Positions 1 to 7,961 of a DNA stretch of 39,437 nucleotides are shown in pieces (the stretch's first letter is position 1; the number at the start of each line of letters is the position of its first letter). The position numbers and the translations under genes were made by a program. The notes beneath the pieces were generated by a model, which ran no database searches, was not told the origin of the DNA, and saw nothing but the letters and a program-made list of their open reading frames with translations. Source of the stretch: JACKJA01 sp050297015 (GTDB lineage Bacteria > Pseudomonadota > Alphaproteobacteria > Micavibrionales > Micavibrionaceae); contig JBNKRZ010000017.1 of NCBI GenBank assembly GCA_050297015.1, positions 1 to 39,437 on the forward strand, given 5' to 3'.

Positions 1-57
1 GTCATTCTGAGCGAAGCGAAGAATCTAAAAAGATCTTTCGCCTGCAGCCCAGGATGA
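1..57. repeat. Dispersed palindromic repeat, copy 1
   Basis: An imperfect palindrome at the window edge. Positions 1-26 are identical to the reverse complement of the right arm of the copy inside rnhB (30721-30792). Positions 31-57 form a degenerate opposite arm that carries AGATCTTTCGC and ends AGGATGAAAG. The element may extend beyond the window. It lies just upstream of the 6S RNA promoter. A related copy lies before ruvC (4093-4160). Confidence 0.75.
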
Positions 58-72
58 AAGAAAAAGGAAACT

Positions 73-101
73 TTGTAATCCACAGACTTTCATGCTACAC
101 A
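73..101 (+). promoter_or_regulatory. Sigma-70-type promoter of 6S RNA
   Basis: TTGTAA (73-78) is followed after 17 nt by TACACA (96-101), with an upstream TG (93-94) as in extended -10 elements. Predicted transcription start is near 108, at the foot of the 6S closing stem. The match and spacing are seen directly; activity is inferred. Confidence 0.55.
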
Positions 102-105
102 ATCC

Positions 106-285
106 TCCGCTGCGGGGTGCGTGATACGCCTTTATTCCCGAGACCGATAATCTATCGCCAGGGAGCTGTCCCTGACCGAACTGAGTGTTTTGCCGCGCGG
201 AACGGTTATTACGGCGCCCACCTGTTTTTGCAGGGTCACTGGTGGATACTGAGATCGTACACGGCCGCCGCGGCACCTTCCATTT
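106..285 (+). ncRNA. ssrS: 6S RNA
   Basis: 6S RNA is a long, mostly double-stranded RNA that mimics an open promoter and binds sigma-70 RNA polymerase in stationary phase. Here a GC-rich 5' arm (about 105-125) pairs imperfectly with a 3' arm (about 258-277), giving one long rod. No coding gene fits the interval. It sits directly upstream of a 5-formyltetrahydrofolate cyclo-ligase gene, the classic ssrS-ygfA arrangement of proteobacteria, and a good promoter ends at the predicted 5' end. Ends are approximate (plus or minus 10 nt). The call rests on synteny and fold, since no covariance search was possible. Confidence 0.75.
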
Positions 286-432
286 CTTATAGGAAAACAA
301 TCCTCTTTGTGTTAGACTGCATCTTGCTCTTAAATGGATAGGGCAGCGGGAAAGGGGAGCCCCCCACCCCCCTGTTAAAAAATGACAAACAAACTGACTA
401 ACTCTAAAACGCAAATAAAAACATATAGTTAC

Positions 433-1008
433 ATGAACGAAAAAGATATGATGCGGAAAGAAGCCAAGCGCGTGCGGGATATGATCGACCCGGCGAGTGA
501 AGAGCCCGACGATATCATTGAGCTGTTCTACGATGCTCTGAAGCCTGAGAGGAGCCAGATCATTGCCCTATACTGGCCCAAGGGGCGGGAGTTCAGCTCT
601 CATGGTTTGCTGGAAAAGCTTTTGGCCGACGGGTTTACCTGCGCCTTGCCTATCATTCAAAAGGACGAACGGCCGCTGAAATTTGCGCGCTGGGACGACA
701 CCATTCCTCTGATCGAAGGACCGTTCGGCATTATGCAGCCGCAAACCGAAGAACCCGATTGCTGGGTGGAGCCGGACATTATCTGTGTGCCGTTTTTGGC
801 TTTTGATCGCCGCGGGCACCGGCTGGGCTATGGGCGGGGGCACTATGATGCCACGATTACCGCCTTGCGTGCCAAGGGAAAACATGTTGTAACCGTCGGG
901 CTGGGCTATGCCAAACAGGCAGTTTTGTTTAATCTGCCTGCTGAGGATCACGACGAGGCGATGGACTGGGTCATTACCCCCCATCACGCACACCGCTACA
1001 CAGCTTAG
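433..1008 (+). CDS. fau: 5-formyltetrahydrofolate cyclo-ligase
   Basis: This enzyme converts 5-formyl-THF to 5,10-methenyl-THF with ATP, returning a storage folate to the one-carbon pool. The family signature RGHRLGYGRGHYD lies in the C-terminal third, followed by a conserved pattern ending in DWVITP. From ATG 433 the protein has 191 residues, the usual length. An in-frame ATG at 382 would add 17 polar residues unlike the family, and ATGs at 448 and 451 are also possible. None of these starts has a strong Shine-Dalgarno, so the start is uncertain. The gene follows 6S RNA and precedes a ymdB-like gene by 15 bp, so co-transcription from the 6S promoter is likely. Confidence 0.92.
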   Translation: MNEKDMMRKEAKRVRDMIDPASEEPDDIIELFYDALKPERSQIIALYWPKGREFSSHGLLEKLLADGFTCALPIIQKDERPLKFARWDDTIPLIEGPFGIMQPQTEEPDCWVEPDIICVPFLAFDRRGHRLGYGRGHYDATITALRAKGKHVVTVGLGYAKQAVLFNLPAEDHDEAMDWVITPHHAHRYTA

Positions 1009-1023
1009 AAAGAGAGTTTTTCA

Positions 1024-1842
1024 ATGCGGATTTTATTTTTGGGCGATGTCATGGGGCGGAGTGGCCGTGACGCGGTTGAAAAACATTTGCCGGACTTAAA
1101 AGAGCGTTATGCGATTGACATGACGATTGTAAACGGTGAAAACGCTGCGCATGGCTGCGGTATTACCCCAAAGGTCTGCAGGGCTTTCTATGAACAAGGC
1201 GTTGATTGCATCACGACGGGTAATCATATCTGGGACCAGAAAGAAATCCTGCCTTACATAGACGGCGATGAAAAATTGCTTCGGCCTTTGAATTTCCCCA
1301 AAGGCACGCCGGGCAGGGGCGATTACACTCATACCCTCCCGGACGGACGGAAAATCCTGATTATCAATGCGATGGGCCGCGCCTATATGGACCCTATGGA
1401 TGATCCCTTTGCCATGACGGAAGAACTTGTCGCGCGCTATGCTCTGGGAAAAACCGTTAATGCAATTTTTGTTGATTTTCATGCTGAATTGACCAGCGAA
1501 AAGATGGCGCTGGGGAAACATCTTGATGGCAAAGTTTCTGTCGTTGTGGGAACGCACAGTCATATTCCAACGGCTGATGCTCATATCTTCGCCGGAGGCA
1601 CGGCCTATCAAACCGATACCGGGATGTGCGGCGATTACGACAGCGTCATCGGCATGAAAAAGGAAGAACCCATCCGGCGTTTTACCCGAAAGATGCGGAT
1701 GGAGCGTTTTTCGCCCGCCGATGGGGAAGGGACGGTTTGCGGCACTGTCATAGAAACGGATGATACAACGGGTAAGGCCTTAAAGATCGCGCCTATCCGT
1801 GTTGGCGGTTTGTTGCAGGAAAGCTTGCCGGCGCTCCCATGA
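1024..1842 (+). CDS. ymdB: YmdB-family metallophosphoesterase (cyclic nucleotide phosphodiesterase)
   Basis: The 272-residue protein belongs to the TIGR00282/YmdB family of dinuclear metal phosphodiesterases, which hydrolyse 2',3'-cyclic or related nucleotides. Metal-ligand motifs are visible in order: GDVMGRSGR at the N terminus (residue D8), NGENAAHG near residue 38, GNHIWD near residue 68, DFHAE near residue 150, and GTHSHIPTAD near residue 177. Its length matches the family. AGAGAG precedes the ATG at suitable spacing. It forms a pair with fau, and its stop lies 2 bp from the stop of the opposing gene at 1845. The physiological role in this lineage is not visible from sequence. Confidence 0.9.
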   Translation: MRILFLGDVMGRSGRDAVEKHLPDLKERYAIDMTIVNGENAAHGCGITPKVCRAFYEQGVDCITTGNHIWDQKEILPYIDGDEKLLRPLNFPKGTPGRGDYTHTLPDGRKILIINAMGRAYMDPMDDPFAMTEELVARYALGKTVNAIFVDFHAELTSEKMALGKHLDGKVSVVVGTHSHIPTADAHIFAGGTAYQTDTGMCGDYDSVIGMKKEEPIRRFTRKMRMERFSPADGEGTVCGTVIETDDTTGKALKIAPIRVGGLLQESLPALP

Positions 1843-1844
1843 TT

Positions 1845-2414
1845 TCAAAATTGATCGCTGTGATCTTCCTGCTGCCCGGCGGCTAAAGCGCCCTCCGGAT
1901 GACGGTCGAAATAGCGCGTACAGGCATCAATCAAGGCCTGCAAAAGCTCGTCGCCTTGCTGTCCCGCATCGCCTTTGATTCCGCCGTGAACGATAGCGCG
2001 AATCGTGGATTGAAAAGCATTAACAATATCCAAAACATCGTTATCCGGCTTTTCGATAACTTCGAGAAAGCGGATCAAATGGTTCGCTACTTTTGTGACA
2101 AGCGGATAATGAAACATGCCACCATTGGCCTTGAGCTGCATCGCCGGATAGAGAAGGGAGGCAAACACCTCCTCATCACTGATGGCGCTTTGAGGGCTTT
2201 GCGCTTTGGCGAGATTGGCTTGCATTTTGTCCAGATAGATATCGGCCAGCGGTTGAAATTCAACGGCATGCGTTTCCAAAAGCGATTGTGCCTTTTCGAT
2301 GATATCATCCGTTAGTCCGCCTGATCCGACCTTTTCCTTCAGGATGTTCGGCGGCACAATAAATTCTGCCTTGCGGCGAATTTTGCGGTCCATATATGTG
2401 GGGTCATTCGTCAT
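1845..2414 (-). CDS. Conserved-looking hypothetical protein paired with a receiver-domain protein
   Basis: I do not recognise this 189-residue protein. It starts with a basic stretch (about residues 9-30), then looks mostly helical, and has an acidic and polar C-terminal tail (QQEDHSDQF). No signal peptide or membrane segment is seen. It lies 11 bp downstream of the CheY-like gene on the same strand, so the two are very probably co-transcribed. A role as partner or output of that receiver is a reasonable inference only. It converges on the ymdB-like gene with a 2-bp gap and no visible terminator. Confidence 0.75.
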   Translation of the reverse strand: MTNDPTYMDRKIRRKAEFIVPPNILKEKVGSGGLTDDIIEKAQSLLETHAVEFQPLADIYLDKMQANLAKAQSPQSAISDEEVFASLLYPAMQLKANGGMFHYPLVTKVANHLIRFLEVIEKPDNDVLDIVNAFQSTIRAIVHGGIKGDAGQQGDELLQALIDACTRYFDRHPEGALAAGQQEDHSDQF

Positions 2415-2425
2415 ACTTCACTTAC

Positions 2426-3058
2426 CTAACGCAGTTCTATATCTTCGGGGTTGATATCAAACCGATCGCCTTTGTTTAAACCCGCTTGTTCACGAATCTC
2501 GGAAAGCGTCGCACTCGCTTTTTTCTTTTGCTCCTCGATTTTCTTACGGGCAGCAGATTCGGAAAGGTCACTGCCGCGCCGAAGAGGGCCACCATATTCC
2601 TGTCCGTCTTTTGCCTTACGGCGCCTGTCCGGTCCAAAGAAATCACCGGAACGCACGAATTGCCGCGGCCGTTCTATGACCTGAACTATACGCCGGTAAA
2701 GATCGCGGGCTGTAAAGGGTTTAACAAGAAATTCCGTCACACCGGCATCGCGCGCCTCAATAACACGGCGCTTTTCACTGAATCCTGTCATTAAAATAAT
2801 AGGGACATAAGGATTGGGCGCGCTTGTATCGCTGCGAATATGGCGCGTAAAAGCGATCCCGTCCATGGGCTGCATCATCCAGTCAGCCAAAATCAAATCC
2901 GGATTGTATCTTTTGTAAGCTTCAAAGCCTTCTTCGCCATCCTGAGCTGTTATAACGCGCCCGATTCCAAAGGTCTCGAGAAGAGACTTGGCAATCTCCA
3001 TCATCGGTTGGTTGTCTTCTACAACCAGCGCCGTTACTCTGTATAGCTGATATGCCAT
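2426..3058 (-). CDS. CheY-like response regulator with basic C-terminal extension
   Basis: Residues 8-128 form a receiver domain with the acidic pair E14-D15, phospho-acceptor D59 (in LILADWMM), the Thr of ILMTGFSE (about 90) and the invariant Lys of FLVKPF (about 112). No DNA-binding output domain follows. Instead there is a charged tail with the motif FFGPDRRRK and a Lys/Glu-rich helix, a layout I associate with alphaproteobacterial single-domain regulators. Output is therefore probably protein-protein. No histidine kinase lies in the window. A perfect TATAAT precedes the gene (3100-3105), and it leads a two-gene unit with the 1845-2414 gene. Confidence 0.88.
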   Translation of the reverse strand: MAYQLYRVTALVVEDNQPMMEIAKSLLETFGIGRVITAQDGEEGFEAYKRYNPDLILADWMMQPMDGIAFTRHIRSDTSAPNPYVPIILMTGFSEKRRVIEARDAGVTEFLVKPFTARDLYRRIVQVIERPRQFVRSGDFFGPDRRRKAKDGQEYGGPLRRGSDLSESAARKKIEEQKKKASATLSEIREQAGLNKGDRFDINPEDIELR

Positions 3059-3099
3059 AATCCTTGAACAACTATTCTTGTTACCTTACCTATCTTTCC

Positions 3100-3127
3100 A
3101 TTATAACGGTTTTCTGATTGAAATAAA
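3100..3127 (-). promoter_or_regulatory. Promoter of the CheY-like gene
   Basis: On the minus strand a perfect TATAAT occupies 3100-3105, about 40 nt upstream of the start codon at 3058. The -35 candidate (TTTATT, 16 nt further upstream) is weak. The site lies in the 202-bp divergent region between this gene and yebC. Confidence 0.45.
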
Positions 3128-3260
3128 CGTAGCAATTTAGACCTTTTCAAACATAGTACCTTAACGGAAGACGCGTGGTGGCTTGCTTGCGCCCTCAAAA
3201 TCCTTTAACATCCGCCGCGTTTAGTGGCTTTTTGTAAAAATAAAAAACAGGAAAAGTATT

Positions 3261-4013
3261 ATGGCCGGTCATTCCAAATGGGCAAATATCCAACACCGTA
3301 AAGGCGCTCAGGACAAAAAGCGCGCTAAAATTTTCTCCAAGCTCGCGCGGGAAATCACTGTGGCGGCGAAGATTGGCGGCGGTGACCCGGACATGAACCC
3401 GCGCTTGCGTCTTGCGATTGCTACGGCGCGCGGCCAGTCCATGCCCAAGAATAATATTGAAAACGCGGTAGCCAAAGGTGCCGGAGGCGGTGAAGGCGAA
3501 GATTACGTCGAAATGCGCTATGAAGGTTACGGCCCCGGCGGCGTGGCTGTGATTGTCGATGCTCTGACCGATAACAAAAACCGCACGGCGGGTGATGTAC
3601 GCTCTATCTTTACCAAATATGGCGGAAACCTTGGTGAGAATGGCTCTGTAGGCTTTATGTTCGACCGGGTAGGGGAAATCGTTTATCCCGCCGATAAGGC
3701 CGATGCTGACACAATGTTTGAAGCTGCCGTAGAGGCCGGAGCCAACGATTGTGAGAGCGGTGAAGACGGTCATGAAATTATTTGCGATCCAGGCGATTTT
3801 GCCACCGTGCGGGAGGCTCTGGTTGCCAAGTTCGATGAACCGGAACGCTCCGGCCTTGCGTGGCGTGCCAATACAATGGCTGAGGTTAACGAAGATCAGG
3901 CCTCATCCGTTCTCAAGCTGATTGACGCGCTGGAAGATAACGATGATGTCCAAAATGTCACGACCAACTTCGACGTGAGCGACGAAATCATGGAAAAATT
4001 GATGAGCGCCTGA
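3261..4013 (+). CDS. yebC: YebC/TACO1-family protein
   Basis: The 250-residue length and the hallmark N terminus MAGHSKWANIQHRKGAQD identify this family. Members act as transcriptional regulators or as translation factors that relieve stalling at proline-rich stretches. The central segment ENAVAKGAGG and the repeated EGYGPGGVAVIVD are also typical. An AGGA precedes ATG 3261. The neighbour ruvCAB is a common partner of yebC. Between yebC and ruvC lies a 153-bp gap that contains a palindromic repeat followed by a T-run, which could reduce read-through. Confidence 0.95.
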   Translation: MAGHSKWANIQHRKGAQDKKRAKIFSKLAREITVAAKIGGGDPDMNPRLRLAIATARGQSMPKNNIENAVAKGAGGGEGEDYVEMRYEGYGPGGVAVIVDALTDNKNRTAGDVRSIFTKYGGNLGENGSVGFMFDRVGEIVYPADKADADTMFEAAVEAGANDCESGEDGHEIICDPGDFATVREALVAKFDEPERSGLAWRANTMAEVNEDQASSVLKLIDALEDNDDVQNVTTNFDVSDEIMEKLMSA

Positions 4014-4092
4014 TACGAGTAAAATTGTTCTTGTTATGTTCCAGTTTTCTGTTATCCTGATTCTTGTCATTGTTTCTTCAATGTAAATAATT

Positions 4093-4160
4093 GTCATCCT
4101 GAGGGAGCGAAGCGTACCGAAGGATCTAAAAAGATTCTTCGCTTCGCTCAGAACGACAGG
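4093..4160. repeat. Dispersed palindromic repeat, copy 2
   Basis: A 68-bp element with arms GTCATCCTGAG... (4093 on) and ...CTCAGAACGACAG (ending 4159). The right arm closely matches the right arm of the rnhB copy. It is followed directly by TTTTTT (4161-4166) and then the ruvC start codon, so the hairpin plus T-run resembles an intrinsic terminator. Its last bases (CAGG) are the only Shine-Dalgarno-like bases in front of ruvC. Confidence 0.85.
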
Positions 4161-4166
4161 TTTTTT

Positions 4167-4655
4167 ATGCTCATATTAGGAATAGATCCGGGCTTGCAGA
4201 AAACAGGGTGGGGCGTGATTGAAAGCCTCGGCTCTCGTCTTACGTTTGTCGCATCCGGCCTGATTAAGACCACGAAAGATTTACCTTTAAGTGCCCGGCT
4301 GGCGCAGCTCGATGACGGACTGGCTAAAGTTTTGCGCGATTGGCAACCGGATGCGGCGGCTGTGGAGGAAACTTTTGTGAACAAAAATCCGCGATCGACC
4401 TTAAAGCTGGGGCAGGCGCGGGGGGTATGCTTGCTGGCGCCGGCACGTACGGGGTTGATTGTCCATGAATATGCCACCAATCTTATAAAAAAATCCATCG
4501 TCGGCAGCGGCCATGCCACCAAAGACCAGATGGGCATGATGATCCGCACGCTTCTCCCGGCCTCCGGCGCGGTCAGTGAAGATGAGGCCGATGCGCTGGC
4601 GGTGGCAATTTGCCATGCGCATCACGCCGCGACTCATGCTAGGGTGAGCGCATGA
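4167..4655 (+). CDS. ruvC: Holliday junction endonuclease RuvC
   Basis: RuvC cuts four-way DNA junctions symmetrically, working with RuvAB. The 162-residue protein has the RNase H-like fold signature LGIDPGLQKTGWGV with D7, the VEETFVN segment (E67/E68), and the C-terminal EDEADALAVA with D139 and D142, so all four catalytic acids are present. The start MLILGIDPG is the canonical N terminus. It begins only 6 nt after a palindromic repeat, with a weak ribosome binding site drawn from the repeat. Its stop overlaps the ruvA start by 4 nt (ATGA), which implies coupled translation. Confidence 0.97.
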   Translation: MLILGIDPGLQKTGWGVIESLGSRLTFVASGLIKTTKDLPLSARLAQLDDGLAKVLRDWQPDAAAVEETFVNKNPRSTLKLGQARGVCLLAPARTGLIVHEYATNLIKKSIVGSGHATKDQMGMMIRTLLPASGAVSEDEADALAVAICHAHHAATHARVSA

Positions 4656-5281
4656 TCGCAAAGTTATCAGGTATACTCGACAGCGTTTCGCAAAACACAT
4701 TGATCCTCGATGTAAATGGGGTCGGGTATCTGGTCCATGCCAGCGGCCGCACACTCGCGCAGGCCGGGCAGGCGGGCGATCCGTTATCGTTGCTGATTGA
4801 AACGATCGTACGGGAAGATGCATTTAACCTCTACGGTTTTCGTGAAGCTGCCGAACAGGAATGGTTCCGCCTACTGACCTCTGTACAGGGTGTCGGGGCT
4901 AAGGCTGCGCTCGCCATCTTAAGCATTTCGCCGCCCGATCAACTGGGGTTTGCGATTGCCGCCGGGGATAAAACCGCGCTGACCCGCGCCGATGGTGTGG
5001 GCCCAAAGCTTGCTATGCGGATTTTGACAGAACTGAAAGATAAAGCCACCAAGATCGATTTAAGCCCGGCCCCAGCCAAAAGTACACGCGCCGCGCAACC
5101 TGACGCTCCTGCGGATAATGCCGCTCCGAATGTTGATAACGATGCTGTTTCCGCGCTAGTTAACCTCGGCTATGGACGGAGCGATGCCTATCAAGCCGTT
5201 TTGCAAGCCAAACAAAAAGCCAACGATAATGACGACCTGCAAACCTTAATTCGCTTGGCTTTGCAGGAACTAAGCGGATAA
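4652..5281 (+). CDS. ruvA: Holliday junction branch migration protein RuvA
   Basis: RuvA binds the Holliday junction as a tetramer and loads the RuvB motor. The 209-residue protein has the OB-fold domain I (about 1-62, starting MIAKLSGILD), tandem helix-hairpin-helix motifs in domain II (VQGVGAKAALAILS near 88 and ADGVGPKLAMRILTEL near 123), a flexible Ala/Pro-rich linker (about 145-165), and the C-terminal domain III that contacts RuvB (DAVSALVNLGYGRSDA). It overlaps ruvC by 4 nt and is followed by ruvB after 10 nt. Confidence 0.96.
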   Translation: MIAKLSGILDSVSQNTLILDVNGVGYLVHASGRTLAQAGQAGDPLSLLIETIVREDAFNLYGFREAAEQEWFRLLTSVQGVGAKAALAILSISPPDQLGFAIAAGDKTALTRADGVGPKLAMRILTELKDKATKIDLSPAPAKSTRAAQPDAPADNAAPNVDNDAVSALVNLGYGRSDAYQAVLQAKQKANDNDDLQTLIRLALQELSG

Positions 5282-5291
5282 ACTGTACGCC

Positions 5292-6332
5292 ATGACAGAA
5301 GCCCTGCAAAAAAATCCCGAACTGGACCGCGAACGCCTGGAGACTGACGGCGATGCGGAAGGGGCGTTACGCCCGCAAAGACTGGCCGATTTTACAGGGC
5401 AGCGCCCAGTTTGTGAGAATTTACAAATTTTTGTGGCGGCGGCTAAATCCCGCGGTGACGCGATGGATCATGTACTGCTCTTCGGTCCGCCGGGACTGGG
5501 GAAAACCACGCTGGCGCAAATCGTGGCCAAAGAACTCGGCGTCGGTTTCCGTGCGACCTCCGGCCCGGTGATTGCCAAAGCGGGTGACCTTGCCGCAATC
5601 CTCACAAACCTCCAACCGCATGACGTGCTGTTTATCGACGAAATTCACCGCCTAAATCCGGCCGTGGAGGAAATTCTCTATCCGGCGATGGAGGACTTCA
5701 AGCTCGACCTGATTATCGGGGAGGGGCCAGCCGCCCGCTCAGTCCAGATCGACCTGCCGCCCTTTACGCTGGTGGGGGCAACGACGCGCTCCGGCCTTTT
5801 GACCGGACCGCTGCGTGATCGTTTCGGCATTCCTCTACGGCTTGAATTCTATGAGCCGGCGGAACTGACTCTGATCGTGCAGCGTAGCGCCGGGCTGCTA
5901 AACATGAACCTGACGGAAAAGGGCGCCCATGAAATCGCCCGCCGCAGCCGCGGAACACCGCGTATCGCCGGGCGTCTGACCCGCCGGGTCCGCGACTTCG
6001 CCCATGCTCACGGTAATGCTGAAATTTCTGCCGAGGCGGCCGATGCCGCGCTTCGGCGTCTTGATGTCGATGGCGCGGGACTGGATGCGATGGACCGCCG
6101 CTATCTTTCCTCCATCGCCGAGAATTATCAGGGCGGTCCGGTCGGGATAGACACGATGGCCGCTGTCCTCTCCGAGCAACGTGATGTGATCGAGGATGTC
6201 ATTGAACCATACCTGCTACAACAGGGCCTCCTGCAACGCACCCCACGCGGACGGATGCTGACGGAAAAAGCGTATAAATATCTCGGCCTTCCCGCCCGCC
6301 CAACACCACAGATGGATATGCTGGACGAATGA
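5292..6332 (+). CDS. ruvB: Holliday junction ATP-dependent DNA helicase RuvB
   Basis: RuvB is the hexameric AAA+ motor that drives branch migration. The 346-residue protein shows Walker A GPPGLGKT (65-72, K71), Walker B with D116-E117 in FIDEIHR, sensor 1 in GATTRSG, the arginine-finger region GPLRDRFGI, and a C-terminal winged helix with QQGLLQRTPRGR. The length is normal. It is the third gene of ruvCAB and overlaps ybgC by 4 nt, linking DNA repair with the tol genes in one plus-strand unit. Confidence 0.97.
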   Translation: MTEALQKNPELDRERLETDGDAEGALRPQRLADFTGQRPVCENLQIFVAAAKSRGDAMDHVLLFGPPGLGKTTLAQIVAKELGVGFRATSGPVIAKAGDLAAILTNLQPHDVLFIDEIHRLNPAVEEILYPAMEDFKLDLIIGEGPAARSVQIDLPPFTLVGATTRSGLLTGPLRDRFGIPLRLEFYEPAELTLIVQRSAGLLNMNLTEKGAHEIARRSRGTPRIAGRLTRRVRDFAHAHGNAEISAEAADAALRRLDVDGAGLDAMDRRYLSSIAENYQGGPVGIDTMAAVLSEQRDVIEDVIEPYLLQQGLLQRTPRGRMLTEKAYKYLGLPARPTPQMDMLDE

Positions 6333-6757
6333 AACACGAGATTACCTTTCGCGCCTATTATGAGGACACCGATGCCGGGGGTGTCGTCTATCATGCCAAT
6401 TACCTGCAATTTTGCGAACGCGGACGAACGGAGTTTTTGCACGCACTGGGCTATACGAATGCCTCCCTGCGTCAGGAAACCGGGGTTATTTTCGTTGTGC
6501 GGCACATCGACGCGCACTATATGAAGCCTTGCTATCTGGAAGACGAACTAACCGTCCGCACCGTTGTTACAGGCATGAAAAACACCAGCTTTACTATGCG
6601 GCAGGAAATTTTCAGGAACGGCGGCGGCGAACCGGCCTTTTATCAGGATACTGTCTTGGTTTGTGTTGATGAAAATGCTAAACCAGTACGCATGCCTGCA
6701 AACGTAAAAGCGGCGATGGAACCTTATTTAGGGAACGGAATAGTAGAAAATGGATAG
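6329..6757 (+). CDS. ybgC: Acyl-CoA thioesterase YbgC of the Tol-Pal cluster
   Basis: A 142-residue hotdog-fold thioesterase. The active-site motif YYEDTDAGGVVYHANYL carries the catalytic D15, followed by a segment typical of the 4-hydroxybenzoyl-CoA thioesterase-like family. E. coli YbgC acts on acyl-CoAs at the inner membrane, and its link to Tol function is by conserved synteny. It overlaps ruvB by 4 nt and tolQ by 8 nt, so it is translationally coupled on both sides. Confidence 0.93.
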   Translation: MKHEITFRAYYEDTDAGGVVYHANYLQFCERGRTEFLHALGYTNASLRQETGVIFVVRHIDAHYMKPCYLEDELTVRTVVTGMKNTSFTMRQEIFRNGGGEPAFYQDTVLVCVDENAKPVRMPANVKAAMEPYLGNGIVENG

Positions 6758-7502
6758 AGATGTTGATGTTGTCGCCGCGGGCGATAGTTTTTCCGGCGAT
6801 ATGAGTATGATCGGCTTATTCTTGCAAGCTGATCTGATTGTCAAAATCGTGATTATGATTTTGATGTTTGCCTCTGTATGGTGCTGGGCCATCATTTTTG
6901 AAAAACGCGCCACGCTCAGAAATCTGAATAAACGCGCCCAAAAGTTCGACGATTCTTTTTGGTCCGGTGAGTCGCTCGATAAACTCTATCAACGCGTCCG
7001 TAAGGGCAAAATGGACCCGCTTTTGAAAACCTTTTGCGCCGGCATGGAGGAATGGCAAACAGGTGTTTCCCAAGGTTTGCCTTCCTCGGAGAGTATGCAA
7101 GCCAGTCTGCGCCAAAGAGTCGAGCGCGCCATGGCCGCCACGATCAATCGGGAAATGAACGTGCTGGAGCGCGGGATGACGTTTCTGGCCTCCGTCGGTT
7201 CAACAGCAACCTTTATTGGTCTGTTCGGCACCGTATGGGGGATTATGAACAGCTTCACCGCCATTGCAGGCACCCATAACACCTCACTGGATGTCGTAGC
7301 GCCGGGGATCGCTGAAGCGCTCTTTGCGACAGCCTTGGGACTAGTCGCCGCCATTCCGGCCGTTGTGGCCTATAACATTTTCACCAACGGGCTGGATCGC
7401 TATGCCGACCGTCTCGACGGTTTTACCAGCGATTTTTCGGCGATTTTATCGCGGCACCTTGATTCACAGGGCGGCGTTAAAACCGGCAAGAAAGCGGCAT
7501 AG
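6750..7502 (+). CDS. tolQ: Tol-Pal system proton channel subunit TolQ
   Basis: TolQ is the MotA/ExbB-type inner-membrane subunit that, with TolR, uses proton motive force to energise TolA during outer-membrane constriction. The 250-residue protein has a first membrane segment at about 26-48, a large cytoplasmic loop, and two C-terminal membrane segments (about 145-170 and 185-210) with the motif GLFGTVWGIMNSF. It starts inside the end of ybgC. An internal ATG at codon 18 (MSMIGLF) is a possible alternative start. tolR follows after 3 nt. Confidence 0.95.
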   Translation: MDRDVDVVAAGDSFSGDMSMIGLFLQADLIVKIVIMILMFASVWCWAIIFEKRATLRNLNKRAQKFDDSFWSGESLDKLYQRVRKGKMDPLLKTFCAGMEEWQTGVSQGLPSSESMQASLRQRVERAMAATINREMNVLERGMTFLASVGSTATFIGLFGTVWGIMNSFTAIAGTHNTSLDVVAPGIAEALFATALGLVAAIPAVVAYNIFTNGLDRYADRLDGFTSDFSAILSRHLDSQGGVKTGKKAA

Positions 7503-7505
7503 ATC

Positions 7506-7952
7506 ATGGGCGCAGGATTACAAAGCTCAGGCAGAGGAGGGACGGCGCACCGCCGTAGCCGCGCTTATCGCCAGATGAGTGAAATCAACGTCACGCCCTT
7601 TGTTGATGTGATGTTGGTTTTGTTGGTTGTGTTTATGATTACCGCGCCGCTCCTGACGGCCGGGGTAAAGGTTGACTTGCCGCATTCCGCCGCTAAAGCA
7701 ATCGCTGATGAGGACAATACGCCACTTGAAATTTCCCTGACCAAAAGCGGGCAAATCTTTATAGGTGAGACGGAAGTCAAGGAAGGGCGGCTAATAAATC
7801 TCCTCTCTGCCATGACTAACAACGATCCCGAACGCCGCATATTCATTCGCGCCGATCAAGGCTTGGCTTACGGTGAAGTCATGGCCACGCTGGGTGCACT
7901 CAATAAAGCAGGCTTCCGTAAGGTTGCCTTGCTCTCTGAACCGACTAGATAA
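7506..7952 (+). CDS. tolR: Tol-Pal system protein TolR
   Basis: TolR/ExbD-type partner of TolQ. The 148-residue protein has a short basic cytoplasmic N terminus (Arg-rich, about 10-24), the signature MSEINVTPFVDVML leading into a single membrane helix (about 30-52) that carries the proton-pathway Asp of PFVDVM, and a periplasmic domain ending in a GEVMATLGALNKAGF helix typical of the family. It sits between tolQ (3-nt gap) and tolA (9-nt gap). Confidence 0.95.
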   Translation: MGAGLQSSGRGGTAHRRSRAYRQMSEINVTPFVDVMLVLLVVFMITAPLLTAGVKVDLPHSAAKAIADEDNTPLEISLTKSGQIFIGETEVKEGRLINLLSAMTNNDPERRIFIRADQGLAYGEVMATLGALNKAGFRKVALLSEPTR

Positions 7953-7961
7953 ATAGACGCT

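Noticed and set aside
355..378. C-rich stretch before fau as a terminator or second repeat family
   Set aside because: It can form a short G4/C4 hairpin but has no T-run and I found no second copy in the window.
25..414. Open frames on both strands across 25-414
   Set aside because: They cover the 6S RNA gene and the repeat; codon content looks random, there is no family match, and the RNA explanation is stronger.
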